Below are positions 8,679 through 17,674 of a stretch of 64,000 bases of DNA, piece after piece. The first letter of the stretch is position 1; each line of letters starts with the position of its first letter. A program made the position numbers and the translations under genes. Source of the DNA: Mucilaginibacter sp. dw_454 (GTDB lineage Bacteria > Bacteroidota > Bacteroidia > Sphingobacteriales > Sphingobacteriaceae); contig NZ_JAAVVB010000001.1 of the NCBI RefSeq assembly GCF_018449775.1, positions 248,001 to 312,000 of the forward strand, in the 5' to 3' direction. The notes beneath the pieces were generated by a model that made no database searches, had not been told where the DNA came from, and worked only from the letters and a program-made list of their open reading frames with translations.

Positions 8679-9476
8679 ATGAAAACCATTTTAGTATTAA
8701 CCGATTTCTCCATCAATGCGGACTATACCGCCCATTATGCCCTGCACCTGGCACAACAGATCAAAGCCAATATATTGCTTTGCAATATTTATGCGCCAGA
8801 CGGGGAGCAATTATCCAGTGCTGAACAAAACAGTATCGAAGACCTCGGGGAACTGGCCGCCCGGTTGAGAACGGCCGCCAATAAAGAAAATGCAGCCGTG
8901 TTCCGGCCGGAGATCAGCCAGTGCAGCGTGGAAGGATCCGTTGCCGGCCGGATCAATGAAATAGCCATTAAAAACCACGTGCTGCTGGCCGTTATCAGCA
9001 GCCACAACGCGGGCCTGCTGTCTACCATGCTTTCCGGCGACCATGCGCGTGACCTGATCGATAATGCCGGATTCCCGGTACTGATCATTCCTTACCAGGT
9101 CCGGTTCCAGGGCTACAGAAATATTGCCTTCGCGAGGGACAAGGAAACGGTCCATACCGGTATCCTGCAAACTTTGTCAGGTCTGGCTGAGGATACCGGC
9201 GCCCGGTTATGGGTTGCCCAGGTGACCGGTAAAACCGCCGCCGAAAATGAAGAGGCTGAACTGGCGCAATTTTGCAAGGGGATCAGCTACCGCCTGATCA
9301 GGAGCCGTGATATTGCGGCAGGTCTTAAACTGCTGAGCGCTGAGCGGGACCTCGACCTGCTGGTATTGGTTCATCAAAAACGGAACTTTTTGCAGCGTTT
9401 GCTGAGGGGCAGCATCACCCAAAAAATGATGCATCATCCTTTTACACCCTTGCTGGTCTTCCCGGAGGCGGTATAA
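8679..9476 (+). CDS. Universal stress protein, tandem UspA domains
   Basis: A 265-residue cytoplasmic protein of two UspA domains. The first begins MKTILVLTDFS and ends with a segment AVISSHNAG...VLIIP; the second ends with RGSITQKMMHHPFTPLLVFP. The second domain is more degenerate in the ATP-binding loop, as usual for tandem Usp proteins of Bacteroidota. Usp proteins act in survival under growth arrest and oxygen limitation, usually by nucleotide-dependent protein interaction. ATG 8679 is chosen over a GTG at 8670 because it gives the canonical Usp N-terminus. It is one of three such proteins in the island (others at 13873 and 48071). Confidence 0.92.
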   Translation: MKTILVLTDFSINADYTAHYALHLAQQIKANILLCNIYAPDGEQLSSAEQNSIEDLGELAARLRTAANKENAAVFRPEISQCSVEGSVAGRINEIAIKNHVLLAVISSHNAGLLSTMLSGDHARDLIDNAGFPVLIIPYQVRFQGYRNIAFARDKETVHTGILQTLSGLAEDTGARLWVAQVTGKTAAENEEAELAQFCKGISYRLIRSRDIAAGLKLLSAERDLDLLVLVHQKRNFLQRLLRGSITQKMMHHPFTPLLVFPEAV

Positions 9477-9498
9477 GCCGCCCGCCCTAAATGCCGGG

Positions 9499-9532
9499 AA
9501 AGCCCGCTGCGATCGTCGCCGCGGGCTTTTTT
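9499..9532 (+). terminator. Rho-independent terminator after the UspA gene
   Basis: Stem AAAGCCCGC / GCGGGCTTT enclosing a 13-base loop, followed by a T-run. It separates the Usp gene from the YceI promoter. Confidence 0.8.
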
Positions 9533-9555
9533 ATGCCTTAACTACCGCCGGTAAG

Positions 9556-9620
9556 TGATTACGATCATGTTTGCGGCGCACGGTCATCATTCCCTGCCGC
9601 AGGAGCGCCGGCTACCTTTG
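9556..9620 (+). promoter_or_regulatory. FNR-type box and promoter for the YceI gene
   Basis: Box TGATTACGATCA (9556-9567) is 57 bp, start to start, from a perfect -7 element TACCTTTG (9613-9620). The ATG of the YceI gene is at 9644. Confidence 0.7.
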
Positions 9621-9643
9621 AGCATCAAATAAAACAAAAGACC

Positions 9644-10240
9644 ATGAAACATTTAAAACAGCAGCTTACAAAGATCGCTGCCCTCCTGATGATCGTCACT
9701 GCGGCGATCCTGCCACAAAGAGGGGCGGCGCAGACCACTTATAAACTTATCACGGACAAGGAGGTAAACATCAAAGTTTTGGGCTCCTCCAATGTACATG
9801 ACTGGACCATGACTTCCACCACAATGGAAAGCCAGGGCGACTTTAACCTCGCTGATCATCACCTGCAAATCCTTAGTTTCCGATTGGCGGTGACCAGCCT
9901 GAAAAGCGAGCATACTTCTATGGATGACCGTACCTATAAAGCGGTTGACGCCAAAAAGTTCCCGGACATCAGTTATAAACTGACTACTGCCGAGGTAACT
10001 ACCGTCGATGCGCATAAGTACCTGATCAAAACCAAGGGGAACCTGACTATTGCCGGTGCCACCCAGCCGATCAGCATGGACGTTACCGCGGTGGTCAATG
10101 CCGACAATACCATTACCTGCAGCGGCTCCAAAAAAATCCAATTAACCGATTATGGCATTAAACCCCCAACTTTTATGCTGGGCGCCATGAAAGTCTACAA
10201 TGACCTTACCATTCAGTTTAACCTTATTTATAAAAAATAA
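9644..10240 (+). CDS. YceI family periplasmic lipid-binding-like protein
   Basis: A 198-residue protein with an N-terminal signal peptide (hydrophobic stretch about residues 10-28 ending near RGAAQ) and then a YceI-like lipocalin fold of about 165 residues. Typical family segments are visible: the early V.GSSNVHDW, the central DRTYKAVDAKKFPDISY and the late GNLTIAGATQPISM. YceI proteins bind isoprenoid or other lipid ligands in the periplasm; the ligand here is unknown. It is followed after 2 bp by the porin gene. A second, more divergent YceI-like protein lies at 12070. Confidence 0.9.
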   Translation: MKHLKQQLTKIAALLMIVTAAILPQRGAAQTTYKLITDKEVNIKVLGSSNVHDWTMTSTTMESQGDFNLADHHLQILSFRLAVTSLKSEHTSMDDRTYKAVDAKKFPDISYKLTTAEVTTVDAHKYLIKTKGNLTIAGATQPISMDVTAVVNADNTITCSGSKKIQLTDYGIKPPTFMLGAMKVYNDLTIQFNLIYKK

Positions 10241-10242
10241 TC

Positions 10243-11595
10243 ATGAAAAATCTCTATCTGATACTCGTAGCCCTGGCGCTGTTGCCCCTGGGTGTAAAAG
10301 CCCAGCAAGGGCAAATGCAGTTCTTCCGTCCTAATGACCAGCGCGGCCTGAATATCTTTGAAACTTCTAAAAAAGACACGGTGGCTTTTACCGGGTTGAA
10401 AGTAAAGATCGGCGGCAACTTTGAACTGAGTTTCCAGGACCTGACCGACGGGAATACGGCCCTACCCAAAACACAAACCGGCTTTACCGGCAATGTGAAC
10501 AGCCTGATCAAGTTGATGCCCGGCTTTAACCTGCCGATGGCCAACCTGAATGTTGACGTGCAGCTGGCAGACGGTATCCGGTTGAACCTGACCTCTTACC
10601 TGGCTACCAGGCACCATGAGGATACCTGGGTAAAAGGAGGGTATATCCAGTTTGATAAACTGACCTTCCTGCACAGCGACCTGGTAGATCAGCTGATGAA
10701 AAGCTTTACCATCAAGATCGGCCAGAATGATGTGGATTATGGCGACCAGCATTTCCGCAGATCGGACGGCGGCAATACGATTTACAACCCCTTTGTCGAA
10801 AATTACATCATGGATGAATTCTCCACCGAAACCGGCGCCGAGATCTATTATCACCATAAATCAGGTTTCTTCCTGATGGGTGGGATCACCAACGGTGAGT
10901 TAAATGAAACCGTAGTTGCGCCTACCAAAATCGACTCTGCAACGAAACAAGTCAACAAATATCCACCGGCCTATCATGGCAAAATCGGCTTTGATAAACA
11001 AATCAATGAAGATACCCGGATCAGATTATCCGGCTCCTTCTATACCGTAAGCAGCGCAAACAGCAGTACTTTATTCGGCGGCGACCGTACCGGCTCACAC
11101 TATTACTATATCATGTCCAACCAAAATATAGCCAATGGCACCACGCTGAACAACGCGGTGGATTACAACGCCTTTTCAGGCAGGTTTAATCCCGGCTTCA
11201 GCGAAGAAGTGCATACCTATATGGCCAACTTGTTTTTAAAACATAAAGGCCTCGAGTTCTTCGGAACTTATGAAGATGCGCGTGGCAGGTCTATTACCGA
11301 AACCAGTAACCGCGGAGCTAAACAATATGCGGTTGACCTGATCTACCGCTTCCCTGCAAACAAAGAGAATTTCTGGGTAGGCGGCAGGTATAATACCGTT
11401 ACGGCAACTATTGCAGGAAATCCTGCCGATGTGACCATCAACCGCGGCGTAGGTTCCATAGGCTGGTTCATGACCAAAAATATTATGATGAAGGCCGAAT
11501 ACGTTGACCAGGTTTATAAAAATTACGCTAACACCAATATTCTTAACGGCGGCCAGTTCAACGGCGTTATGCTGGAAGCCGCTATCGCATTTTAA
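10243..11595 (+). CDS. Outer-membrane beta-barrel porin-like protein
   Basis: A 450-residue protein with a signal peptide ending near VKAQQ and a long sequence of alternating aromatic/polar strands ending in a terminal aromatic residue (VMLEAAIAF), typical of an outer-membrane barrel. It resembles the phosphate-selective-porin/OprO-like superfamily of Bacteroidota in layout, with a middle region about a flat membrane sheet (TIKIGQNDVDYGDQHFRR). I cannot name its substrate. It is translationally close to the YceI gene (2-bp gap) and ends at a strong terminator, so the two form an envelope operon induced through the 9556 box. Confidence 0.75.
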   Translation: MKNLYLILVALALLPLGVKAQQGQMQFFRPNDQRGLNIFETSKKDTVAFTGLKVKIGGNFELSFQDLTDGNTALPKTQTGFTGNVNSLIKLMPGFNLPMANLNVDVQLADGIRLNLTSYLATRHHEDTWVKGGYIQFDKLTFLHSDLVDQLMKSFTIKIGQNDVDYGDQHFRRSDGGNTIYNPFVENYIMDEFSTETGAEIYYHHKSGFFLMGGITNGELNETVVAPTKIDSATKQVNKYPPAYHGKIGFDKQINEDTRIRLSGSFYTVSSANSSTLFGGDRTGSHYYYIMSNQNIANGTTLNNAVDYNAFSGRFNPGFSEEVHTYMANLFLKHKGLEFFGTYEDARGRSITETSNRGAKQYAVDLIYRFPANKENFWVGGRYNTVTATIAGNPADVTINRGVGSIGWFMTKNIMMKAEYVDQVYKNYANTNILNGGQFNGVMLEAAIAF

Positions 11596-11604
11596 TTCCA
11601 TTTA

Positions 11605-11638
11605 AACATCCCCGGGCTTGTCCGGGGATGTTTTTTTT
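11605..11638 (+). terminator. Rho-independent terminator after the porin gene
   Basis: Perfect 11-bp stem AACATCCCCGG / CCGGGGATGTT with a GCTTGT loop, followed by a T-run. Confidence 0.85.
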
Positions 11639-11650
11639 AATTCATCAACC

Positions 11651-12058
11651 ATGAAAAAGATCCTGATCTCCGGTTTTATCACCGGCTGTATCCTGTTCGT
11701 CTGCAGCTATGGCGGCCTTTACCTGGCCGTACGGTTTTTCCCCGCCTTGTTTACCGAATACAACAACCCCTTGTTTAATTCAGACGGTAACCGGGATTTG
11801 CTTTTTTACCTGCACGCGTTCATCTTCAGCTTTGCATTGGCCTGGTTCTGGGACCGGTTTAAAAGCTTATTCAAAGGCCCGTTCTTATTAAAGGGAATAG
11901 AGTTTGGCCTGGTCTATTCCATTGTTGCCTTGCTGCCAGTCATGTGGATCTCCTTCAGCGCCCTGGATGTTACCATTGCCATGGTGCTGAGTTGGTTCGG
12001 CTATGGATTGATGCAGGCGATCGTCGCCGGGATCATCCTGGCAAAAATTAACCCCTGA
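11651..12058 (+). CDS. Four-helix membrane protein of unknown function
   Basis: A 135-residue protein with about four hydrophobic segments. I chose ATG 11651 (MKKILISGF) because it lies behind the terminator, whereas an earlier in-frame start at 11618 would lie inside the hairpin. The family is not recognised; similar small proteins are found in Bacteroidota next to YceI genes. It is followed after 11 bp by the second YceI-like gene, suggesting a two-gene unit. No clear FNR-type box was seen before it, so it may depend on read-through from the porin operon. Confidence 0.6.
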   Translation: MKKILISGFITGCILFVCSYGGLYLAVRFFPALFTEYNNPLFNSDGNRDLLFYLHAFIFSFALAWFWDRFKSLFKGPFLLKGIEFGLVYSIVALLPVMWISFSALDVTIAMVLSWFGYGLMQAIVAGIILAKINP

Positions 12059-12069
12059 TCCCCAAAGCC

Positions 12070-12645
12070 ATGTGGTACAAACCTATCTTATGGATCAGTT
12101 TATTGTTGCTTTGGCCGCCCGAAAGAACCCGGTGGGTGATCGCCGAAAACAGCAGCTTAAGCGTCAACGGCAGTACGAACATCAATAAGTTTTCCTGCGA
12201 GATCCCTAGCTATGATCAAACGGATACCCTGACGGTCAGCAGGAAAAGCAAGGAGGTCGCGCTAACCGGGAATGTCGGGCTGAAGATCATAACTTTTGAC
12301 TGCCATAATTCCATGATGACGCGTGATCTGCGGAAAACGCTGAAAGAAAGCCAGTTTCCCCGCCTCTATATCCGTTTTTTATCCCTGAGCGAAATGCCGC
12401 AGCTGCGGCCGGAGCCGCAACAGGTTACCGGTTGGGTGAATATTGAACTGGCCGGGGCCACCAAGCGGCTGGAGATCAATTACCAGGTCTCTATGGATGA
12501 TCAGAAAGTGATCCACCTGCTGGGATCGAGGAATATCAATTTCTCTGATTTTAACCTGGTGCCGCCAAGAAAATTAGGCGGCATGATCAAAACGAACGAC
12601 CAGCTAACGGTGGCCTTCCACCTCCGCATGTCCGCCGTCAACTAA
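12070..12645 (+). CDS. Divergent YceI-like periplasmic protein
   Basis: A 191-residue protein with an N-terminal hydrophobic export segment (about residues 5-17) and a YceI-type lipocalin pattern: an opening LSVNGSTNINKFSCEI, a middle DCHNSMMTRDLRKTLKESQF and a later VTGWVNIELAGATKRLEI. The overall match to the family is weaker than for 9644, but the order of blocks is the same. Two cysteines are visible after the signal (FSCEI and FDCHN), unlike the 9644 protein, so a disulfide is possible. Its ligand is not known. Confidence 0.75.
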   Translation: MWYKPILWISLLLLWPPERTRWVIAENSSLSVNGSTNINKFSCEIPSYDQTDTLTVSRKSKEVALTGNVGLKIITFDCHNSMMTRDLRKTLKESQFPRLYIRFLSLSEMPQLRPEPQQVTGWVNIELAGATKRLEINYQVSMDDQKVIHLLGSRNINFSDFNLVPPRKLGGMIKTNDQLTVAFHLRMSAVN

Positions 12646-12661
12646 ACATCATTTAAATACC

Positions 12662-12704
12662 TGTCCGCCGTCATTTTTTAAACCGCGGCAACGACCCATA
12701 TTTA
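12662..12704 (+). promoter_or_regulatory. Degenerate FNR-type box and promoter for the alcohol dehydrogenase
   Basis: TGTCCGCCGTCA (12662-12673) departs from TGAY-N4-RTCA at one base but has the same T-run as other sites. A weak -7 CATATTTA begins at 12697, exactly 35 bp away. Confidence 0.45.
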
Positions 12705-12744
12705 CCAGTCTTAAAGAATGATTTAACCTTTTAATCTACAAAAA

Positions 12745-13779
12745 ATGATACCTAAAAAAATGAAAGCAGCCGTGATCCACGCATTCGGCGAGCCGCTGCA
12801 GATCGAAGAAATGCCGGTCAGAGAACCCCGCGAGAATGAAATACTGGTCAAGGTGATCGCCTGCGGCGTATGTCACACCGACCTGCATGCCTGCCAGGGC
12901 GACTGGCCGGCTAAACCCAAGATGCCGCTGGTGCCGGGGCATGAAGCCATTGGTTATGTAGCCGCCATCGGCCCGGGCGTTCAGCACCTGAAAGAGGGTG
13001 ACGTGGTGGGCGTACCCTGGCTATACAGCGCCTGCGGCTGCTGCGATTATTGTTATACCGGCTGGGAAACCCTTTGCGAGGCCCAGCAGAATGGGGGCTA
13101 TAGCGTAGACGGCGGTTTTGCTGAATACGTCGTGGCAGACGCCCGGTATGTGGCGCATTTACCGGGAAATATCAATTTCACGGAAATGGCGCCCATTATT
13201 TGTGCAGGTGTTACGGTATACAAAGGCTTGAAGCAAACCGATGCCAAACCCGGGGAATGGGTAGCCATTTCCGGGATCGGTGGTTTAGGGCACCTGGCGG
13301 TGCAGTATGCCAAGGCGATGGGACTGCATGTCGCCGCTATCGATATCGCTGACGATAAACTGGCGCTGGCCAAAAGCCTGGGTGCCGATCTTACCGTTAA
13401 TGCCAAAGAAAATGATCCGGGTGAATACCTTAAAAAACTAACCGGGGGTATGCATGGTACGCTGGTAACCGCCCCGTCCAGGATCGCCTTTAACCAGGGT
13501 TTAAGTACGCTTCGCCGCAAGGGGGTGCTTTCCCTGAACGGCTTGCCGGCCGGGACTTTCGATCTGTCCATTTTTGATACCGTGATCAACGGCACGACGA
13601 TCCGGGGGTCTATCGTAGGCACCCGCAAGGATATGGAAGAAGCTATTTCATTCGCCGTGGAAGGGAAAGTGAAAGCTACGGTCAAACCCGCCAGGCTGGA
13701 AGATATCAATACGGTCTTCGACGATATGAAAAAGGGCGACATCAGCGGCCGGATGGTGCTGGAAATCGCGAAGCCATAA
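12745..13779 (+). CDS. Zinc-dependent alcohol dehydrogenase (AdhP-like)
   Basis: A 344-residue medium-chain dehydrogenase. Catalytic zinc ligands are in [10 protein letters not shown] (about residue 42) and GHEAIGYV (about 65); the structural zinc cluster is [15 protein letters not shown] (about 97-111). The NAD-binding Rossmann segment is [12 protein letters not shown]. This is the pattern of propanol-preferring/ethanol-active AdhP, and it would reduce acetaldehyde to ethanol while regenerating NAD+ under oxygen limitation. A second, more distant ADH is at 43924. The gene has a weak FNR-type promoter and ends at a long hairpin. Confidence 0.93.
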   Translation: MIPKKMKAAVIHAFGEPLQIEEMPVREPRENEILVKVIACGVCHTDLHACQGDWPAKPKMPLVPGHEAIGYVAAIGPGVQHLKEGDVVGVPWLYSACGCCDYCYTGWETLCEAQQNGGYSVDGGFAEYVVADARYVAHLPGNINFTEMAPIICAGVTVYKGLKQTDAKPGEWVAISGIGGLGHLAVQYAKAMGLHVAAIDIADDKLALAKSLGADLTVNAKENDPGEYLKKLTGGMHGTLVTAPSRIAFNQGLSTLRRKGVLSLNGLPAGTFDLSIFDTVINGTTIRGSIVGTRKDMEEAISFAVEGKVKATVKPARLEDINTVFDDMKKGDISGRMVLEIAKP

Positions 13780-13804
13780 CGCAAGGGAAGGTAAACCGCT
13801 AATA

Positions 13805-13844
13805 GGCATGAACGCCCGCAGGTTTGCGGGCGTTCATGCCTTTT
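13805..13844. terminator. Bidirectional terminator with a 16-bp perfect stem
   Basis: A perfect 16-bp stem, 13805-13820 pairing with 13825-13840, with a GGTT loop and T residues on the right. It sits between the convergent ADH (plus) and UspA (minus) genes. Confidence 0.85.
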
Positions 13845-13872
13845 GCCTGGGCGCAGGTTTATCCGGGATCAG

Positions 13873-14673
13873 TTAAGCCGGAATAGCCAGCAAGGGTATA
13901 GTTAAACCTGAAGCCATTGCCCGGGTTTTGCTGCGGTGCACGACCGAAGACCAGAAACCATAGGTCTTCGGCACCATGATCAACAGGTCGGCTTCCGTGG
14001 CCACGATCTCCTGCCGTATTTCCCTGATAACAGCATCTGATCTTATTTGCTTATAGGCGTAAGCGATGCCTTCCAACGCCGCGGCAATGACCGCGCTGGT
14101 ATCCGGACCGCTGGTTTTTTCCGCTACAAAAAAGACTTCCAAATCTGCTTTGAAGGCTATTGCCATCGCTTTTATTCTTGGCAGAAGATCCGCAGGCAGG
14201 CCGTGCAGCATATCGCAGGCAAAAATAATTTTCTTAAGACCGTCAAAGCGGGCGCCTTCCGGTACCGCGAGCACGGGGCAGTTCAGTTTCCCGATCACGG
14301 CGGTTGTGGTATTGCCCAAAAGGTCCTGTTTTAAACTATCGGGCTCCATACCCATGACCACCAGTTCAGCTTCGTACTTCACCAGGAGATTTTCCAGTTC
14401 TTCGGGGATAATGGCATACGAGGACTCGTAGTTTACCCCGATAGCATAAATTTCCGCGATCTGTTCCGCCCGTTTTTTCAGACGGTCCTGGTTGTCGGAC
14501 TGCAGGCCGTCAAAGTCTGCAACCGTAAGCAGCCCGTTGGCCGCAGGCACCGGAATCGTAAAGGCATTAAAAAGCACCAGCCTGGCCTGGTAGCGTTGGG
14601 CGATTGCGGCGGCATAGTCCACCGCGTTTTCGGCCAGTGCTGAAAAATCTGTGGCGGCAATGATCGTTTTCAT
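13873..14673 (-). CDS. Universal stress protein, tandem UspA domains
   Basis: A 266-residue protein of two UspA domains. The first opens MKTIIAATDFSALAENAVDYA and has the nucleotide-binding pattern ELVVMGME...GNTTTAVIGKLNCPVLAVP. The second ends LLIMVPKTYGFWSSVVHRSKTRAMASGLTIPLLAIP in shape. It is 50 bp downstream of hemN on the same strand with no box of its own, so it is probably the third gene of the 16538-hemN-usp transcript. Confidence 0.9.
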   Translation of the reverse strand: MKTIIAATDFSALAENAVDYAAAIAQRYQARLVLFNAFTIPVPAANGLLTVADFDGLQSDNQDRLKKRAEQIAEIYAIGVNYESSYAIIPEELENLLVKYEAELVVMGMEPDSLKQDLLGNTTTAVIGKLNCPVLAVPEGARFDGLKKIIFACDMLHGLPADLLPRIKAMAIAFKADLEVFFVAEKTSGPDTSAVIAAALEGIAYAYKQIRSDAVIREIRQEIVATEADLLIMVPKTYGFWSSVVHRSKTRAMASGLTIPLLAIPA

Positions 14674-14722
14674 AACATATTTGTTTAATGTAGATTAGCT
14701 GTTCATAAATTGTCTGCGGTAC

Positions 14723-16099
14723 CTAAATAGCCATGCTGAATAAGCGGGTAGTGGGCTGGGCCGCCCATAAGCGGGCATCCAGCGCCATGCAGATATTGCG
14801 CAGGTAGCCTTCGCCTTCCGGTGTTACTGTTAGTCCCAGGGAACTGAGTTCGATCAGCCCGTCATCCGCAAGCGGCTGCAGGCGGTCAATGGCCTCAAAG
14901 ACGGCGGCGCAGGGTTCGGTATGGTGGTTCCAGCTGGTCCGGCCCGTACACATGATGTTCAGGATATGCCGCCGGATGATCAAATCCTCAGGGGTCATCA
15001 GGTGTCCTTTCAGTAGCGGAAGCTTTTCTTCATTCACCGCTTTTAAATAGTCTTCTACCACCTTTATATTTTGGGCATAGGCGCTGCCCGCATCGCTGAT
15101 AGCCGATACGCCAAGTCCGATCAGCAACTGGCACTGGTGGGTGGTATAACCCATGAAATTCCGGTGCAGGCGGCCCTTTGCCGCAGCCTCCAGGAGCTCA
15201 TCACCGGGAAGGGCAAAATTATCCATGCCGACTTCCCGGTAGCCATAGCCTTTGAGCAGGCTTCGCCCGGTTTCATGCAGTTTTAACTTGGCGGCAGGAG
15301 CGGGGAGGTCCAGTTCGGTAAATTTCCGTTGTCCCGGTTTGAGCCAGGGCACATGGGCATAACTGTAAAAGGCTATTCTTTCGGGTTGCAGTTCGGCTAC
15401 CTTCCGTAAGGTGCAGGCCAGTCCTTCCAATGTCTGTAAAGGCAGGCCATAGATCAGGTCATAATTGATCGAGGTGTACCCGATCCGGCGAGCCTGATGC
15501 GTGACAGTGGCGACTTGTTCAAAGCTTTGCCGGCGGTTGATGATCTGCTGTACTTTAGAGTCAAAATCCTGGATACCCAGGCTGAGCCGGCGGAAACCCA
15601 GGTCGAATAGTGCTTGGAGGTGCTCCACCGTCGTATTCGCCGGGTGGGCCTCAAAACTGAAGGCTGCTTCCGGGTGAACGCTTGCTTTTTCCAGCAGGCC
15701 GCGAATCAGGGCCTGCAGGTTTTTTGCGCTGAAGAACGTCGGCGTACCGCCGCCGAGATGGATCTCGCGAATGACCGGTGCCGCAGCCATGATCTCCATG
15801 TAATGTTGCCATTCGCTGATCAGCGCGGCGATGTAGGGCTCTTCGACCCGGTGATTTTTAGTGATCCGTGTATTGCAGCCGCAATAGGTACACAGTTCCT
15901 CGCAAAATGGTAAATGGATATACAGGCTGATGCCTGCTGACTGGTCACTTTCCGTAAAAGAGCGCCGGACGCTATCCGCCCAGGCTTGCCCGTCAAAACC
16001 GGCGGTGTCCCAAAAGGGCATGGTCGGGTAACTGGTATAGCGTGGCGCTGCCACCTGGTACTTGTCAGAAAGGCGCAGGGAAGATGCTTTAGTGGTCAT
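14723..16099 (-). CDS. hemN: Oxygen-independent coproporphyrinogen III oxidase
   Basis: A radical SAM enzyme that decarboxylates coproporphyrinogen III to protoporphyrinogen IX without O2. The [4Fe-4S]/SAM cysteines are in CEELCTYCGC, followed by HLGGGTPTFF. I chose ATG 16099, giving 458 residues, close to the 457 of E. coli HemN; an earlier in-frame ATG at 16150 would overlap the upstream gene by more than 60 bp. With ATG 16099 the overlap is 11 bp, suggesting translational coupling to the small dehydrogenase-like gene. It is controlled by the FNR-type promoter at 16561-16624 (inference), as expected for an anaerobic heme gene. Confidence 0.95.
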   Translation of the reverse strand: MTTKASSLRLSDKYQVAAPRYTSYPTMPFWDTAGFDGQAWADSVRRSFTESDQSAGISLYIHLPFCEELCTYCGCNTRITKNHRVEEPYIAALISEWQHYMEIMAAAPVIREIHLGGGTPTFFSAKNLQALIRGLLEKASVHPEAAFSFEAHPANTTVEHLQALFDLGFRRLSLGIQDFDSKVQQIINRRQSFEQVATVTHQARRIGYTSINYDLIYGLPLQTLEGLACTLRKVAELQPERIAFYSYAHVPWLKPGQRKFTELDLPAPAAKLKLHETGRSLLKGYGYREVGMDNFALPGDELLEAAAKGRLHRNFMGYTTHQCQLLIGLGVSAISDAGSAYAQNIKVVEDYLKAVNEEKLPLLKGHLMTPEDLIIRRHILNIMCTGRTSWNHHTEPCAAVFEAIDRLQPLADDGLIELSSLGLTVTPEGEGYLRNICMALDARLWAAQPTTRLFSMAI

Positions 16100-16538
16100 T
16101 GGCCGGGTTGTTTTCGGTTGGAGATTGGACGGCTCTGCAATCTTTGGCACAAATGCAGGCGTTACCCACGCATTTATTCAGTTGCCAGCGGTCGAGGTTT
16201 TTGATGGTTTGATCGGCGATCTCCTGCAGGGCCTCCGGCGCCTGACCGGGGACGTTAGCCAGTTTGATGCCAAACCGGGCTGCCGCGGCCGTATCGATAT
16301 GATCCGTACCGGCGGAACGGGTCGTAATAAACCGGATACCCATTGCGGCGAGTTTTTCCACGACCGGCGCGGAAACATCGTCAGTGGTAAACACGATGAC
16401 GGCGTCTTTCCCCGCGGCATAAGTCAGCGTATCCGGGCCCAGCGGGTTGGAGATAAGGGTAATATCATGTTTTTTTTGATTGGCCCGGGCCAAAAATTCT
16501 TTTTCGAAAGGTTTGATACTGTACGCGACCGTCTTCAT
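16089..16538 (-). CDS. Truncated D-2-hydroxyacid dehydrogenase-like domain with a cysteine tail
   Basis: A 149-residue protein. Residues 1 to about 110 match the N-terminal substrate-binding part of D-lactate dehydrogenases (MKTVAYSIKPFEKEFL, then RFITTRSAGTDHIDTAAAARFGIKLANVP). The NAD-binding Rossmann domain and catalytic Arg/Glu/His region of LdhA are absent. Instead the chain ends in a new tail with the cluster CVGNACICAKDC (Cys spacing 4-1-3). The gene is intact and has its own FNR-type promoter, so it looks domesticated rather than a decaying pseudogene. It could be a redox or metal-responsive accessory to HemN, with which it overlaps; that is a guess. Confidence 0.75.
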   Translation of the reverse strand: MKTVAYSIKPFEKEFLARANQKKHDITLISNPLGPDTLTYAAGKDAVIVFTTDDVSAPVVEKLAAMGIRFITTRSAGTDHIDTAAAARFGIKLANVPGQAPEALQEIADQTIKNLDRWQLNKCVGNACICAKDCRAVQSPTENNPANDH

Positions 16539-16560
16539 CCGCTATAATTTTGTTTAGCTA

Positions 16561-16624
16561 CAAAACTACCGGTCCAAAGCTCCCCCCACGTGAGCAGTAT
16601 CAGTAAAAAAAGTGATCTGCGTCA
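16561..16624 (-). promoter_or_regulatory. FNR-type box and promoter for the 16538-hemN-usp operon
   Basis: On the minus strand the box TGACGCAGATCA (16624-16613, overlapping the stop codon of the REC-CRP gene) is followed by a T-run and a perfect -7 element TAGTTTTG starting at 16568, 56 bp away. Confidence 0.65.
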
Positions 16625-17674
16625 GTTTTTCATTTTGGCCAGACGCGCCATATCCAGGATGGTAATTGTACTGCCCTTTTTGTCGATCAGGCCCTCGTCC
16701 TTAAAATCAGATAAGGTACGGCTGACCGTTTCGGTCGCCATGCCGGCCATCGCGGCGAGATCTTCCCTGGAGATACGGAAACTTTCCGCCCCGGAGTTTT
16801 CGCCGCGGGACAGGCGCACCATGGCTTCGGCCATCCGTTTGCGGACAGAATGGTAGGCCAGTTGCATCAGCTGATCCTCCTTCTCCCGGATATCGTTGGA
16901 GAGTAATTTGATGAACTCCCGCGCAACGATGGGGTACAGGTCAAGCAATTGTTCCAGCTGGTCCTTCGGGATCAGGCACAATAAACTGTCTTCCAGCGCG
17001 GTCGCGGTATCCGTAAAGGCCTCGCCGGACAACAGGGCATTAACGCCCAGGTAGCTATCAGCCGAAAACATGCCCGTCATCAGTTCCCGTCCGTCCTCCG
17101 CCAGTTTGATCGTTTTGATCCGGCCGCTCATGACCAGGAAAAGGTTATTGCCTTTATCCCCTTCGTAATAAATCACCTGGTTCTTTTTGAATTCACGGCC
17201 CTTGCGCTCCTCGATGATCTTTTTTAATTCCAGCAGGCCATCGCTTTTAGAGACAATGCTGTTGAGCCGGTCCAGCGATTTACTGTAAAAATTCAACTGG
17301 ATCTCTTTCTTTTTCAGCCGGCTTTCAATGGCGTTTAACAACTCCATGTCATCAAAAGGCTTGGTCAGGTAATCATCCGCGCCCATTTCCATGCCCTTGC
17401 GCAGATCGACCCGCTCGGCCTTCGCCGTCAGGAAGATAAAAGGGATCGCGGCGGTTTCGGGTTTCTTATTCAGCATATACAGTACGCCGTAGCCGTCCAG
17501 CTCCGGCATCATGATATCGCACAGGATAATGTCGGGGAGTTCTTTTATGGCCAGTTCCACGCCTTTCTTTCCGTTGGCGGCGGTATGGGCCGTATAACCG
17601 GCCAGTTCCAGTATTTCGGCTATATTTTCGCGGATATCGTCATTGTCTTCGATGATCAGTACTTTTTTGCTCAT
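16622..17674 (-). CDS. Response regulator fused to a CRP/FNR transcription factor
   Basis: A 350-residue fusion. Residues 1-120 form a receiver domain with the acidic pocket E9/D10, phospho-acceptor D53 (IILCDIMMPE) and K near TKPFDD. A linker leads to a cyclic-nucleotide-binding-like domain (about 155-270) and a CRP-type winged helix-turn-helix (about 290-345). The recognition helix reads TETVSRTL, resembling FNR (E, S and R in the E..SR pattern) rather than CRP, which fits the TGAY half-sites found across the island. There is no FNR-type N-terminal cysteine cluster, so oxygen signals should arrive through phosphorylation. It overlaps the FixL-like kinase gene by 4 bp (ATGA) and is proposed as the regulator of the island. 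Confidence 0.92.
   Translation of the reverse strand: MSKKVLIIEDNDDIRENIAEILELAGYTAHTAANGKKGVELAIKELPDIILCDIMMPELDGYGVLYMLNKKPETAAIPFIFLTAKAERVDLRKGMEMGADDYLTKPFDDMELLNAIESRLKKKEIQLNFYSKSLDRLNSIVSKSDGLLELKKIIEERKGREFKKNQVIYYEGDKGNNLFLVMSGRIKTIKLAEDGRELMTGMFSADSYLGVNALLSGEAFTDTATALEDSLLCLIPKDQLEQLLDLYPIVAREFIKLLSNDIREKEDQLMQLAYHSVRKRMAEAMVRLSRGENSGAESFRISREDLAAMAGMATETVSRTLSDFKDEGLIDKKGSTITILDMARLAKMKN

Noticed and set aside
13098..13784. 228-codon minus-strand frame inside the ADH
   Set aside because: Antisense shadow of the ADH codons, with no independent motif.
16089..16538. Frame-shifted full-length lactate dehydrogenase
   Set aside because: The next bases encode hemN in a coupled overlap and no NAD-binding domain can be found in another frame.
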